From: Gelatoporia subvermispora B
Lineage: Eukaryota > Basidiomycota > Agaricomycetes > Polyporales > Gelatoporiaceae
Assembly (NCBI GenBank): GCA_000320605.2
Contig: KB445796.1
Location: forward strand, 1,621,698 to 1,685,697
Length of the DNA: 64,000 nt
Direction of reading: 5' to 3'
Part shown: piece by piece, positions 1 to 11,795 of the stretch
Numbering within the stretch: the first letter of the stretch is position 1
Layout: each line of letters starts with the position of its first letter
The notes under the pieces: model-generated
The model's database searches: none
The model's input: only the letters and a program-made list of their open reading frames with translations
Told to the model about the DNA's origin: nothing
Position numbers and translations under genes: made by a program

Positions 1-255
1 TCCAGGAACACCTGGATCATCGTCGCAATAGTCGTCGGCGCTCTCGTCGTTATTATCGCAATAGCCGTTGTGATCGGACCTTATATGCGCCGCCGAAACA
101 GTGCAGTGTACAGGTCGCTCTCTGCCCCTGTGCCACAGAGCCAGGTGCTCTTCGACGGGTCACATACTACGCTAGTAGAAGCAGAGGCCAAGACCGACTA
201 CCCAGAACCTGCGACACATTCGGCCCCATACACTGGCCGAGCTGATGACATCTGA
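1..255 (+). CDS. 3' end of a membrane-anchored pepsin-like aspartic protease (partial)
   Basis: Only the C-terminal tail of this gene lies in the window; it is open from base 1 and stops with TGA at 253-255. The visible peptide has a hydrophobic segment of about 22 residues (from TWIIVAIVVG), then an Arg-rich stop-transfer (RRR) and a cytoplasmic tail of about 50 residues. The tail matches that of the complete aspartic protease at 1004-3114, including the shared string VLFDGSHT and a final acidic/Pro part (TDYPEPATHS). I therefore infer that it is the end of a tandem paralogue whose catalytic domain lies upstream of the window. The segment itself contains no catalytic residue, so the protease call rests entirely on the neighbour. 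Confidence 0.75.
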   Translation, partial: SRNTWIIVAIVVGALVVIIAIAVVIGPYMRRRNSAVYRSLSAPVPQSQVLFDGSHTTLVEAEAKTDYPEPATHSAPYTGRADDI

Positions 256-1003
256 AATCGTTGTGCTAGATATTGTTCTGCGCTCTGATATTCAAATTAT
301 CTCTCCATTGACTCTCGCAATTATCACTGTCGTTTTGTGCTGGACTTTTGCCACGATGTCCGTTTTGAAGCCCAATCACGATCCGTACAAAGAAAGCATC
401 TCGCAAGTGTAGGCATCTAATGGAAGGATGCCCTGGATTGAGATATCAACAGATAAAAAAGACCATCGGATAGAACAACAAATTATCGGGCTTGCAGTTG
501 CGCCCCCTGGCTGCGCCACCTCCCACGTGTACCTATCTCTCCGCAAGTTAGCGATGTATGTATAGTTCGGCGCGAAGGCCTCAAAGTCTACTAAAGTCAT
601 CGCCGGCTCAGGGCAGTTATACAGCATGCTCAGCGGTCGCACATAGAGACGGATGGTTTTACCAATAGAGCACTTTGAAACACACGCAGTGCCGAATTTT
701 TGCGCCCGGCTGACGCGTGCTATCATATGTGGTCGTCATTTAGCCATTTTTAGGCCGCCGCCCGACTTCTGAGGATGCCCTAATAATCAGAATCATGCTC
801 TCGTATAAATCGCAATGTACCTGATGGGAGAAGCAGTGGACTCCTGGGCAATTAATTTGCAACGTGTGTAATCTGCCAGGCGGCGAGGCTGTTCTCGATG
901 ATAGCAGCGTGGCAGAATCATAGCACCGGGGTAGGTTCAAATGTCATAAATTCTACAAATCCCCGCAACACACCTTTCTCCATTTTCTTGAACCTCCTGC
1001 AGG
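256..1003. other. Intergenic, duplicated 3' flank and promoter of the protease tandem
   Basis: No gene seen. The first 200 bases after the stop resemble the bases that follow the next protease's stop at 3114, including tracts around 'atatcaac(a)ga/aata', so the duplication included the 3' flank. Short reading frames on the minus strand (376-940) are unsupported. The last 60 bases are pyrimidine-rich (cacctttctccattttcttg), as expected just upstream of a fungal start codon. Confidence 0.5.
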
Positions 1004-3114
1004 ATGCTTGCGCATTTATTTCTATGCTTATGTATTGCCCACGCTCATGCCCTTAGCCTAGTCATTCGTCGAGACTCGACCTCGCCGATTGTCGTTACTA
1101 CAAGCTCACATGAACCTAGAATCACTAACGATGCCGATCTCGCTTACATTGCTGAGATTATTGTTCAAGGACAAGTCCTCCGTGTATGCTCCCCAGTTGC
1201 GAGATTGCCTTGTCACTAAGTATTCCTACTACCAGGTGCGGGTTGACACCGGCAGTTCCGACCTATGGATTGATCCCAGTGGTCTGCACATCTCTGACAC
1301 AATCGACACTGGTGTGAGTGCCACCATACAGTACGAGTGAGTCTTACTTTTCTACACGGCCATATAGACGTTGTTGAGGCCGTGTCGATGAGGGATTCTA
1401 CGGAAGCCAGTGGACCGGTTGTACTCGCCAATGTCACAATGGGGAATTTTACTGTTGAGGCCCAAGCATACAGTGAGTGGTACCGATCACAAAAATCGTA
1501 AATCGATCTTCATTGCAGTAAGTCAACGCAATCTCGACCAATGCCACTCGTCCAGGTCAAGGGAATGGCTTGATCGGCGTCGGAGTGTGAGCTTTCGCGT
1601 ATTCTTGTGGCGTTCCTGTTTCTCATCGTCGTGTTCAGTGCAAATACATCGAGAGTATGGAAAGCTCTCGAGAACTCGTCATATGATGGAATGCCCTTTT
1701 TGGAGAATGTCCGCAAATGCCATCACATATGCATTAAAATTATCTTGCTGAAGAAGGGTTTCCAATAGGTCTTCAAATCGCACTCCAACGAATCGAATTT
1801 CATAACGTTTGCGTTGAGTCGGTCAGACGTGGGCATCACCGAGGGGGGTATTTTCACGATAGGTGGGCTTCAGTGGTCAACCTCGTCAATATGGCTCTCC
1901 GTCACTAATCTGTATACGAGTAGCGGAGGTCAATGATACTTACGGACACATTGTTAGCACACCTAAGCTGGAGGTCGTTTGGCAAGAACTGCAGTGGAGC
2001 CTGTGGATGCAAGAGATCATAGTTAATGGGGAAGCCCTAAGCGGACACGCAACGAAGTAAGTTACCGCTGGCACAGAACTACTGAATGCCTTTGGTTGAC
2101 AGATTTACAGTTCCACCAGAGTCACACCGCCATCAGGATCAGAGAGTAGCACTTTGGCCCTCCTAGATATTGGCACAAGCTATGGTAGGTTGCTCATACC
2201 GGCTTGAGAGGAGCTTGAGCACGACACTGAGATAGACCAATATTTATAGGGCTAGCGCCATCTTGGTATGTCGATGCCATGTACAAGGACATGCCAGGGG
2301 CTGTCTGGGATGCAGGATACAACGGATACACCTTGCCGTGTGATACCGCCCTGAATCTCAGCATGGTCTTCGGGTACGTTCGATAGATGTGTACAAGATC
2401 GTCAACACGGCCTTACGACATATCGTAGCAATACAACGTTTCCCATGGACCCGCTAGACTCAATAATTATACAAGTGCAGGACGATGATAGCGTGGTCTG
2501 CGCCGGAACATTCAGTTATATTCCGGACTATCTTGGCGTTGACTGGGTCTTGGGCGACAGCTTCCTACGGTAAGGTTAAATAATTTCTGATCGAGATCAC
2601 ACGAGCTCTGCTCACACATGATCACAGTAATGTTTACTCTCTCTTCAACTACGGGAATTACACCGCCAGTGGGACAGGCGGGCCGTTCATTCAACTCTTG
2701 AGCGTGAGGTTATATCTTAATGCACCCGACATCCCGCGCTCACACAGTATCCCGACATCGTAGACTACGGACGCCGATTCTGCGTGGGCGACGTTCAATT
2801 TCACAAACACGAACCGCATCAAACAGTTGATTAAATCGAAGGAAGGTAAACCTTGGGGCATATCCCCGAGGGCATGGGAGTTCATCGGAATAGCCGTCGG
2901 CGGTCTCGTTGTTATTGCTGCGATAGCTTTCCTGGTAAGACCTTGTGTACGCCGCCGAAAGGACGCAGTGTACAAGCCGCTGTCTGCGCCCATGCGACAG
3001 AGCTGGGTGCTCTTCGACGGGTCACATACCATCCCAATGGAAGAGGCCCAGACCGACTACCCAGAACCTGTGACACATTCGGATCCTTGGACTGACCGAG
3101 TCGATGGGAGCTGA
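1004..3114 (+). CDS. Membrane-anchored pepsin-like aspartic protease (family A1)
   Basis: A secreted or cell-surface endopeptidase of the pepsin fold. ATG at 1004 opens a hydrophobic signal peptide (LAHLFLCLCIAHAHALS). After a 61-nt intron (about 1175-1235) the first catalytic motif VDTGSSDLW appears. Later exons give GNGLIGVG, the second-lobe motif ALLDIGTSYG near 2155-2190 (Asp kept, Ile where Thr or Ser is usual) and VDWVLGDSFLR near 2540-2570. The C-terminal exon encodes a juxtamembrane stretch, one transmembrane helix (EFIGIAVGGLVVIAAIAFLV) and a roughly 55-residue cytoplasmic tail. About ten short introns can be removed with the frame kept throughout, for example an acceptor at about 2765 that skips an in-frame TAG, so the gene looks intact. 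The tail resembles yapsin-like surface proteases in layout only. It forms a direct tandem with the partial copy at the window start. Confidence 0.88.
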
Positions 3115-3655
3115 GAACATTTGTGAGATACCCATATGTGCTCTGGAATTCAACGTCATCTCTGTACAGGCTCTCATTATATCACTGTTATTTTGGGCTG
3201 AACTTACGCCCGATGTTCGATCTGTTTGAAGCCCTGTCGCAGTCCGTGCCAACTTGCCAAGCAGGAATCTCACAAATTCAATAAGGCAGCCAATGGAAGA
3301 GTATTCTGAAGTTGTATATCAACAAATAGAAAGGACACAAGGGTAGATCCGTGCCCACATAAGTCCGTGACGGTTATGTGGCATTGGAGTTCGGATTGAA
3401 CAACCTCGATCATAAGTTCCATGCCGCCACGAGGAAGCCCGAGGAAGCTCCTCCAGCCACCGAACTCCTAACCCCAAGCTCGGTGTTGGGATATTATTTT
3501 TACACCGAGTCAGCTTCGGAAGACGGCCAGGCGATTCACCATTGATAGGCACCAGCCTACAGATAGCATTAGACGGTAGCCGTTGCATATAATATCGGAG
3601 TGTAACAGAGGACGTCCTAGACATGGTCCCTTGCCAATACGACGTAAAGCCCGGC
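3115..3655. other. Convergent intergenic region
   Basis: This 541-base spacer lies between the protease stop (plus) and the PHS1 stop (minus). Its first part (about 3130-3340) resembles the flank after the partial protease at 256-480. I see no gene in the rest; the frames crossing it have no recognisable protein features. Confidence 0.4.
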
Positions 3656-4711
3656 TCAGAGTGACTTCGGCTTCGCCCCAAGCGTCCGGCCCTTTGCAAG
3701 CACCTTGCGGCGTTGTTTCATCATGTGCGTGTACATCACATACAGGCCTGTGTCATCGTTACCTAATGCACGTACGTGGGGTAAGAATATTGACGTACCT
3801 GGCCACCATATGCAGAAGAGCACGCCGCGAATGTCATCGTGCGCTGCTTGGTACCACGGCTTGTTGAACAACGCCTGGAATTGCACGGGGAGGTACGACA
3901 GTAGCGACGCAGCAGGCCCGGAGCTTGGCAGCGAGGCGTAAATCAGACCCGCCTCTGAGCCCGCGCCAGTGGGGTAGAGCACGTAGAAGAGCGTGTAGCG
4001 CAAGAGGAGCAGGAAGCGCGGCTCACGCCCGAGGAGCGCGCACGCGTAGAAAGAGTAGCGCACGACCTCGGTGATCGCCCACGAGAGGACCATGGACGCA
4101 TATAGCGGATGCTTTTGCGTCTGCGTTACAGCGGGTCGTCAATATATCAGCGGAAAGATGCCAAGGGGGTGACTCAACGTTCTCAAATTGGTATGTTATA
4201 CCCCAGACGAGGTACAACCTGCTCGCGACCTGCGCGGCGGTCGTCCCGAACGGGCTGCGCACCCAGCCGAGCAGGACGTGCAGCACCTCCAGAGCGGCGA
4301 AGCTCTGCACGACGGTCGTCGGCCACCCGACGCGCGCATACGCGGTCGCGGCACGGCGCAGGACAGGCGTCAGCGCCACAGGGAGATACTGCTCAAGCTT
4401 TCCCGCGGACGTCCGTGTAGGACTGACGAGCGGGATTTGTGCGAGGAGCCGCCCGAACGGTGACGGCGCGGCGGGCGTGGTGTCGTGTGCACCGTCGAGG
4501 TTTAATAGGTGCGTGAGGGTGATTACTAGGATGTACGACCATCCGAGCGTGGAGAGGATGTTGTATGCCAGCAAGTAGAGCTTGATAGGTGCAGGGGGAC
4601 CTGCGGCGATGGTGGCGTCAGTCGGTGGACTGCTGTGCTTGAAATACACTGCGACGTACCGGTTCTTCTGGGACGAGGCGGGGGGTCGTGGTGCTCCTCG
4701 ATGTACGCCAT
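3656..4711 (-). CDS. PHS1: Very-long-chain (3R)-3-hydroxyacyl-CoA dehydratase (PHS1/HACD family)
   Basis: An ER membrane enzyme that removes water from 3-hydroxyacyl-CoA, the third step of very-long-chain fatty acid elongation that feeds sphingolipids. The start at 4711 (MAYIEEHH) is chosen because splicing out 4601-4659 joins it to the first membrane segment (IKLYLLAYNILSTLGWSYIL). Further introns lie at about 4121-4178 and 3748-3798. The family signature is clear: SRLYLVWGIT, then VLSWAITEVVRYSFYA, then RYTLFYVLYPTGAGSE. In that last motif the Tyr and Glu seven residues apart match the catalytic pair described for yeast Phs1. The protein ends in a basic Lys-rich tail, as expected for an ER protein. 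The genes on either side are unrelated, and no defect is seen. Confidence 0.9.
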
Positions 4712-5060
4712 GGTCGTATGATTGCTGGCAAGAGACAACCCAGCCCACACGCTGGCCTTATGTTGAACGAGGCAGGGCCGTCCGCGGCGCGCCGCACTGC
4801 ACAGCGCGTCTCGCGTTATGTTGGGGATCACTTGTTCGAATCAGGCAATTCTCTCGAAACATACGGTATACAGGCGGTTGAGAGGCTCTGCGATTCTCGT
4901 ACTTCGGCGGAGCGCCAGAAACGTGAACCGTAACGTAGAGAAACATACAGTTAACTAACATAAGTGATCTTGAACACGGGCCAATTTGTGACAATGCGAC
5001 AGAAACATGAATCCCATTCTTTTACAAACGAGCCGAACCACGCTTAACGCGGTCACGAAC
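4712..5060. other. Intergenic, between PHS1 start and bZIP stop
   Basis: A 349-base spacer upstream of PHS1 and downstream of the bZIP gene (both minus strand). It should hold the PHS1 promoter and the bZIP 3' untranslated region. I see no further gene or strong motif. Confidence 0.4.
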
Positions 5061-6042
5061 TTAGTCCCTCTTCTCTCCACCTTCAGTCGTCGTCTCTGCT
5101 CCGTTACTCCGGTTCTCCCCTTCCTGCGATGCGTTGTTTGCCGGAGGCTGTGGAGCTCCGTTCAGAAGCGGGATAGAGTTTGGCGGGTTTGCGGGCTGTC
5201 CAGCCTGAAGCGCGGCGATTGTCGCTCTCAGCTGCGTGTTCTCGATACGAAGCTGGTCGACAAGTGCGCGACACTCTTCCCACCTCCGGTTCGCCTCGTC
5301 CGCAGATGCGAGCGCGGCGTCGAGCAGCTGCGAGCGCGACTCGAGCGCCTTGACGTGCCTGCGAGGGCGAATTAGGGGCGCGTTCTGACCGAGCGCGGGA
5401 ACGCGCATATAGTGACATGGCTACTCACTGGTCTCTCCGCTCCCTGAATGCGCGCTGCGCTTTGCGGTTTTGCTCGGCGCGTTTGCTCTGGCTCAACGTG
5501 CGGCCACCACCGGCCTGCTGGGACTGAGGCTGTTGCTCCGGCATCGGACCCGGGTGCGGCGGAGGCGGGCCTTGCGGGTGTGGTGGAGGCATACCTCCTG
5601 GCGTGTAGTCTGTCGGCGCATACTGGTACGGCATGGGTGGGCCGAGGTGCGGGGGCGGGGGCTGCATGAGCGCGTGGGGAGGCGGGAGGGTGTGCTGCAT
5701 GGATGGGGGAGGCCCTGGATGCATTGCGGGCACTGGAGGGGGCGGCGGGGGGTGCGCGGGCTCTGTGTTGGTCGATGGGGGCGACTTGCGTTTGCGCGAA
5801 CGAGGGGCGGGCTGGGTCACGGGCGGGGGTTCGTCGCGGAGACGGAGAGTTTGGAAAGTGCCTCCGGTCGCTGGCGGGGGCGGGTGGGAGGCGTGTATTC
5901 CATTTACCGCGTGCTCTTGTGCAGCTGGCGGGGGCGGGGGGTTGGCGTTGGCAGGACCGGACGGAGGCGCAGAGGGAGCCGGCTGTTGATGCTGCTGCTG
6001 CTGAGCCTGCTGCTGCTGATATGAGGGGGGGTGTCCTAACAT
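5061..6042 (-). CDS. Pro/Gln-rich bZIP transcription factor (YAP-like basic region)
   Basis: Two exons (6042-5429 and 5358-5061) split by a 70-nt intron inside the DNA-binding domain. Start ATG at 6040-6042 (MLGHPPSYQQQQ). The N-terminal 190 residues are low-complexity: a CAG-coded Gln run and many Pro/His/Gly clusters, typical of a disordered activation region. The basic region reads QNRKAQRAFRERRDQ and is followed across the splice by HVKALESRSQLLDAALASAD, with a leucine-zipper heptad to about QLRIENTQLRATIAALQ. Asn, Ala and Arg spacing in the basic region is that of fungal Yap/Pap1-type factors. The acidic C-terminus (GGEKRD) ends at 5061. Target genes cannot be told from sequence. A start further upstream cannot be excluded. 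Confidence 0.85.
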
Positions 6043-7922
6043 GGCCAATCTACCGAGCACGACATGGCGCTCTGTATTAGTAAGAGTCCTCGCGTGGCGG
6101 AGACTCATTCCGCTCACCTGCCGAACCCCTGCCGCCGCTTGGTCATGCTTGCCGCCCCTCGTACCATTCAACTCCGACACATTCTCCGCTCCGCCCCTCT
6201 TTGTTCCCGGTGCTTGCGTAAGCTTCGCTCATCCGTCCCCACGCGAGTCCCTCCTCGTCCTCCGCCCTGAGCGCAACGGCGCTCGTCCTCGTAATTCGCC
6301 TGACTCGTCTATACATTGAAGCCGTCTGCTCGCTCAGGACTCTCTTTCATCTTGCGCGATCCATGTGCCAGCATCCCGCCTCGGCCTCGGGGAGCCCATA
6401 GTGGCTGTTCCTGCGTATGATTGGTCGTCCCTGTCTTGAACGGTCCAGCGGTAGATACGGCCGTCAAATTGCCGGTACGAACTTGAAGTACTTGATAATG
6501 AAGCACCGGCTGTCCACATGCTATTGCACCGGAAAATGACCATATACGGGAGCCACGGGCTCAGTGGAATCAGCAGGACCCAGCAAGTAGTGTAATCCAT
6601 AGCCTCCAGTGTTTGCGTCCTTCCCGGTGCTTGCTGTCCTCCAGACCAGTTCCACTACTCGGTTCCACCGCCAGTGCTAGCAACTTTGAGACGGTTTCGT
6701 CGTTGCAGGTGCAAGACACAGGTAGATGCTATCAGCGCAAGTGCAGGAGGATGCGAAGCTCCCGAGGCACCTGTGGCCCGAGTGCCACGGGGACTCCCGG
6801 TCAGCAAGTGCGTAAGCCATTTTCACGGCGCTCTCCTTGTCTTCCATGCTTGATCCTCGATAAACTTTGCTTTGATTTCGTGGCACCTGTTTTCTGCTTG
6901 TGCAATCCCCGCTCACCGCGTCGTGGAACAAGTTGCTGCGACCATGCAGATGATTGTACAAGGAACATCTGGTCAAGGTCCATTCCTTTTGGTTATTCTA
7001 TCGTGCAGTCTTAGTGCTTCGTGCTCCTGTACTTGACACTTTTCTGATATCTGTTAGACCGGTTCCGAAACTCTGTGACAGGCTGCCTTACGTCGCCGGG
7101 TGTGGACGTATTCCTTCGCGATTTCCGAGGACCGGGGCCTTCAAGATTGTCCCTTTCTTATTACAATGAACAGCACACGTGGTGTCAATCGGTGTTGTTC
7201 GAATGCTCACTTCACGTGTGACAACTACGATTGGAGTTGGAGGACCCTGGCTCTTCACTGTGAATACTGTCGGCTCTCTCGATGGACCAGAACTTTCATT
7301 GAGCCGAGCAAGCTGTGCTCCGTCCTCGGATACATCACCACAGTTCGGCTGCAAGCTGTCGTCATATCTACCATGCGTGTTGCATGCTACAAGCGTGTAC
7401 GTCGTGAGGCATGGCGAGATGACCACCTGGTTCCTCCGAGGTTACACAGATGGCTACAAGGTGGAGAAGAGCACCTGCGTTCCGCGAGGCACGGGAGGTG
7501 TCCTAGAATGCCAGGACCAATGAAGGCATCCTGTGAACCTTCTGCGGTTCATTGGTTTAGTTACGTGCGTTCGATGGGACCCTGTCGCCGACATGCACGG
7601 CAGGTGAATGCGTGGATCACACCGAATTTCTGTTGCACCGTCTCTTGGGATTCCTCTGTATTCTGTAGTGTCTATACCTTTAACTGGTGTGTATGCTGGT
7701 GCAGGAGGGCAAACACAGCTCAGGATCGTTTGGCAGATGAAGAAAAACCGGCTATGGGATCGTACGGGAACTGTCAGAGGCGCCGAAGATGGCGGGGTAA
7801 GCGCCATTTGAAGGAGGCAGTTCCCACACATACATGAGCCAACGCAACGCGCCGTCTTGGGAGCGTGTTGTTCTCGACTTTCCTTCGCATACCCCGAGCA
7901 TTCAACCCTCTGCAGTGCCGCC
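6043..7922. other. Intergenic 1.9 kb, no supported gene
   Basis: This stretch separates the minus-strand bZIP gene from the plus-strand phosphatase. Frames at 6334-6600 (minus; it contains a GRIYRW-like string) and 7100-7837 (plus, 245 codons) are open but lack ATG starts at their reported ends, recognisable domains and paired splice logic. I do not call them. The area just upstream of 7923 is presumably the phosphatase promoter. A rapidly evolving or lineage-specific gene is possible and would need transcript data. Confidence 0.4.
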
Positions 7923-9904
7923 ATGGCCGACGTCGACCCTCCTGGCAACACGGATGCTCCGGTATGCTTTCCTATCTTCCCCAGCATCCCTACATCACTC
8001 ACTGATACCGGACTACGGAACATCAGAACTCGAAGGGAAAGCAAGTAGAGGCAGAGCCCAGTCGCGCGCAGCCTGCAGAGGGATCGTCTCTCCAAAACGG
8101 CAGCGAAAAGATCCAATCCGTCTCCAGGAAGTCCTCGAACGATCTGGCAAACGGTCGTGCCAGCGGGGCAACTGAACCATCCACAGCGCAAGGGCAGGTC
8201 CCTTCCACGCACCCATCATCTTCTCCCCAGGCGCTCGCCACAGCGTCCAGCACCACGTCGAGCCCGGCGCCCCCGTATCCTGGCTTGATCCCGGCAAGGG
8301 ACGACAGAGAAAAGGACAAAGACAAGGGCTCGCTCGAGACCACGCTCACCGGCACCCAGACGCACACGCAGACCCAGTCCACTCGCCGCAAGGACGGCAA
8401 GGCTGCCTCTGAGACCGCGCACACCGCGTCTGCCGCCCACGAGCCCACGAGGACCCCCGCGGTGCAGCGCCGCCCCCGCCGATCGTTCCTCAGCAAGGTC
8501 CTCCGCGCGCTCGTGCCTTGTGTGTCCTCAGCGCACGCGCACGACATCGACGTTGACGTCGGCTCCGAGAAGAAGCCGTCCGTCAAGCGGCGGCCCTCGC
8601 AGCCTACCGCGAGCCCGTCCGCGCTGAAGGAAAAGCAGGCCGCGAAGGAGGCCGAGGAGCTCCCGTCGCCGCCGCAAGAGACGCCAGCCGCCGCTGAGGA
8701 CGAGGTTGCGCCTGCGCCCACGACTGACCCTGCCCAGGGCGAGCCTGGCCAATCCCGCGTCGCGGAGCTGGCGAGCGGGCTGCAGCCGATCGTCATCCCG
8801 GAGTCCGAGCCGGTGACAGACGCGAACGCGGAGGTGATTGTGCCACCCACCCCCACGCGGTCATTACTCCCGCACGAGGAGACGGAGGGCGTCACGTCGG
8901 GGGCTGTTCAGCCCCCGGGATCGACGGGCGATATAGGTACGCATGTGCATGAGCATATACGGACGCAGACTCAGAGGGACGAAGGTGAGGAGAGTGATGG
9001 CTCGACGAGCTTCACCGAGGACGAGGAGATGGAGGAGGGCGGCCCCGTAGACGATGCGGAGGATGAGGAAGAGAGGTTGATCATGAATGGGGGCGCGGGG
9101 ATACCAATTGGACCAGTGAGTGGACGTTGTTGCTTATAACCTGTGTGACAAGACGTTCATGACGTTGTCTAGGACGGTGTCCCGAGACCGTTGTTGCCGC
9201 CTTTGTCGCCGAAGCACGCAGGCCGAAAATGCTTGGTGCTTGACCTCGACGAGACGTTAGTGCACAGCAGCTTCAAGGTAACTTACTCCATCCTCTCCAT
9301 TCCATGCATACGAGCTAATGGCGCTCTTAGTCAATACAACAAGCGGACTATGTTGTACCTGTTGAGATCGAGTACCACTGGCACAACGTCTATGTCATCA
9401 AGAGGCCAGGTGTCGACAACTTCTTGAAGAAGATGGGCGAGATCTATGAGGTTGTCGTATTCACTGCGAGTTTGAGCAAGGTGCGTCTTACGTGGCACTC
9501 TCGAGTCTTTGTATGAGAGACGAGACTCGTTGCTTAGTATGCTGACCCGGTCCTCGACAAACTCGATGTGCATCGTGTGGTCTCTCACCGACTGTTCCGA
9601 GAGAGCTGCTACAATCATCGCGGGAATTATGTCAAAGTACACATTTGTTCATCTACTCTTGAATTTTCAGAACTAATTTTTGCGTACCTTCTTACAGGAT
9701 CTCTCGCAGCTTGGGCGGCCTATCTCAGATACGATTATCATCGACAATTCCCCAGCGTCGTACATCTTCCACCCCAACAATGCAGTGCCTGTTTCCTCAT
9801 GGTTCAACGATCCTCATGACACAGAGTTGACAGACCTCTGCCCTTTCCTTGCGGACCTCAGCCAAGTGGACGACGTACGGGGTGTCCTCGACGGAGGGCT
9901 ATAG
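7923..9904 (+). CDS. PSR1/SCP-type protein Ser/Thr phosphatase (FCP/NIF domain)
   Basis: A HAD-fold phosphatase of the small CTD phosphatase / Nem1-Psr family. Six exons: 7923-7961, 8027-9115, 9173-9277, 9331-9480, 9538-9636, 9698-9904. The long second exon encodes a disordered Ser/Pro/Glu-rich region of about 360 residues. The catalytic motif is [16 protein letters not shown] (DxDxT nucleophile). It is followed by [60 protein letters not shown] and [20 protein letters not shown], in the canonical order. Yeast Psr1/2 act at the plasma membrane in salt stress. An N-terminal Cys-rich acylation motif like theirs is visible only upstream of the ATG, in a TTG-initiated frame, so membrane attachment is not supported here. 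The gene looks intact. Confidence 0.9.
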
Positions 9905-11795
9905 TCTCTGATGGACTCCGGACTCATGCCCATTATTTCTATCTGTTCCTCAGCTGTCTTGTCGCTTGTAATACTGCAGCCGCGCAAAGAGCGCGCGGCA
10001 TGCTCGTCCACCGCTAGAGCATATCCTCTTGTCCTCTCGTGCGCCGTCTGTTTTTCTTGTCTTGCCCTTTGTCGAGCCTTTCTTTGGTACATACGCAGTC
10101 AGCTTTCCTATACCCGCAATCAATCCCCCCATCTTCCCTGCAACTGCTGTCTGCCCCTTCCTGCCGTGCTTTGTCCCAATTCCTTCGCCGTTCCTTCCAC
10201 CCACTTCCAGGTTGACACGTGCCGATCTTCCGTTTAATTCCTCGCCCTGCCACATGGCGGTGGGTGGTCTTCGTTGTGTTCCGGTTCCTCACAAAATACA
10301 CGTTGAGCACCTGACAGCATGGGCCACTTCTATGTGTGTTGGCATGTTCCGTACTCTGTGTCTGGTTTGTGCAGTTCTGGCTTCTCCGCCCCGATGTCGC
10401 GTTCGCTCCGGCGTTATATCCCATTCTCGCTTCCTGAAACTCTTCTTCTCTATTCTTCGATTCTCATTCATTCGTTTGCGGTATCGTACTCTACCGCACT
10501 GTTATTCCTCGCTTCAGACTGATATCGGACTGCTCCTTTCGTTGTCTGGTCCATGGCGTAGGTTTCTTGGACATGGTACGAATACGGGATCAGGCTCGTA
10601 AACTCTATGGGTACTCTCCTACGATTAGGCACGACTTGCGATGATAAAAATGATGTAGGACCAACATCTGTGATGCACAAAACTCCGCGAAATCCCGCAG
10701 CTTGCCGTCCTGGAAAGAGGTGATGCCTGACCAAAGACTGTATATGATAGATTGGCGCAGGCAGCTGTCGTCATACATCTCACGCACCCTTGCAGAGTCT
10801 AGGTCGTTGGAGTGGGAACGTTTGCCATCAGGCAGTGATCTATCACCCGTGGCAGATGTTTCCCAAGGTATGGGCGAATTGAATGACACTGGGCGGTTTG
10901 ATGAATATGGACGGGGACCGGACAATTTACGCTAATCTGGCTATGGCTTCGCAACGCTTTCTGAATAGCTGCAATGTGAGATGGGATGGCCGAGCATCCT
11001 GTGCAGTAAATGCCTGCTGCGTCGAACACATTACAGAGCAGTGGTACTATCTCGAGATTTGTCAGAAGTATATAACCGCCCGTTTATTGTCATCGGCCGT
11101 TTCGGTGGACCTATCGGGCATTGGGCGCAGTTCCTTGGACTGTTCAAGCACTAGCTCTGATATTATGGCTACTAGGCGACATGACCCGCGTCGGTATTAA
11201 TCAGCTCGGAGTGGGCAAACATCAGGTGGATACGTGTACTACTTGAATTTGTCCTGTCGCTATCCCCTCCTTCGAATTCCACAGCCTCAGAGAGAGCCAA
11301 GCACAGAGCACAGGGTTACTGGATCTCTGCGCAGCCTCTCACATAGCAGAGAGTTCTAGATATGTTATGGAATTGGCAATAGGATGGCTTCGGGAGGCAC
11401 CAGGCCGAAGGAAGAGATCATATCGAAGGAACCGAACCCAAGCGACTGCGTCGTTGCCAGCATGGGCGTCTATGCCACGTGCCTGGCGTTAGAGCAGCCT
11501 CGCGAGACAAGTGGTTGATGGGAGTCCATCCCTCCTCGTTGCTGTCGACGACGACCAAGAGGCTCTGGGTAGCCCTCTCGCCCATACTCCTCCCCCGTTC
11601 TCTTTCAATTGTCCTCGCACAGCTACCCCGTTTTACCCCCCTCAAGTATCTCTGTCGGGCGCAGTGCGCGCGGGCCGTCCTTTCCACCCCACAATAACTC
11701 CCCAACGTTCCTCCGAACTCGATTCATATCTTTGAACTTCCGGAACTACGCATACGTCCTGCTGGTGCCATTCCCCGCATACAAACAGAGCCTCT
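9905..11795. other. Intergenic 1.9 kb, no supported gene
   Basis: This region holds the phosphatase 3' region and the promoter of the LIM/RhoGAP gene. The 190-codon plus frame at 10029-10601 lies in pyrimidine-rich sequence, starts with a non-ATG codon and has no family resemblance. About 11570-11790 is CT-rich (for example ccgttttacccccctcaag), typical of a fungal core promoter. I see no RNA gene or repeat. Confidence 0.4.

Noticed and set aside
7100..7837. 245-codon plus reading frame
   Set aside because: Non-ATG start, Cys/Arg/Trp-rich composition and no recognisable fold; no paired splice sites.
7857..7923. An upstream in-frame start giving a G-A-C-C-S acylation-like N-terminus for the PSR-type phosphatase
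   Set aside because: The codon at 7857 is TTG, not ATG. Without an ATG the attractive palmitoylation motif is probably untranslated leader.
10029..10601. 190-codon plus reading frame
   Set aside because: Pyrimidine-rich, no ATG at its start, no domain; fits untranslated or promoter sequence.
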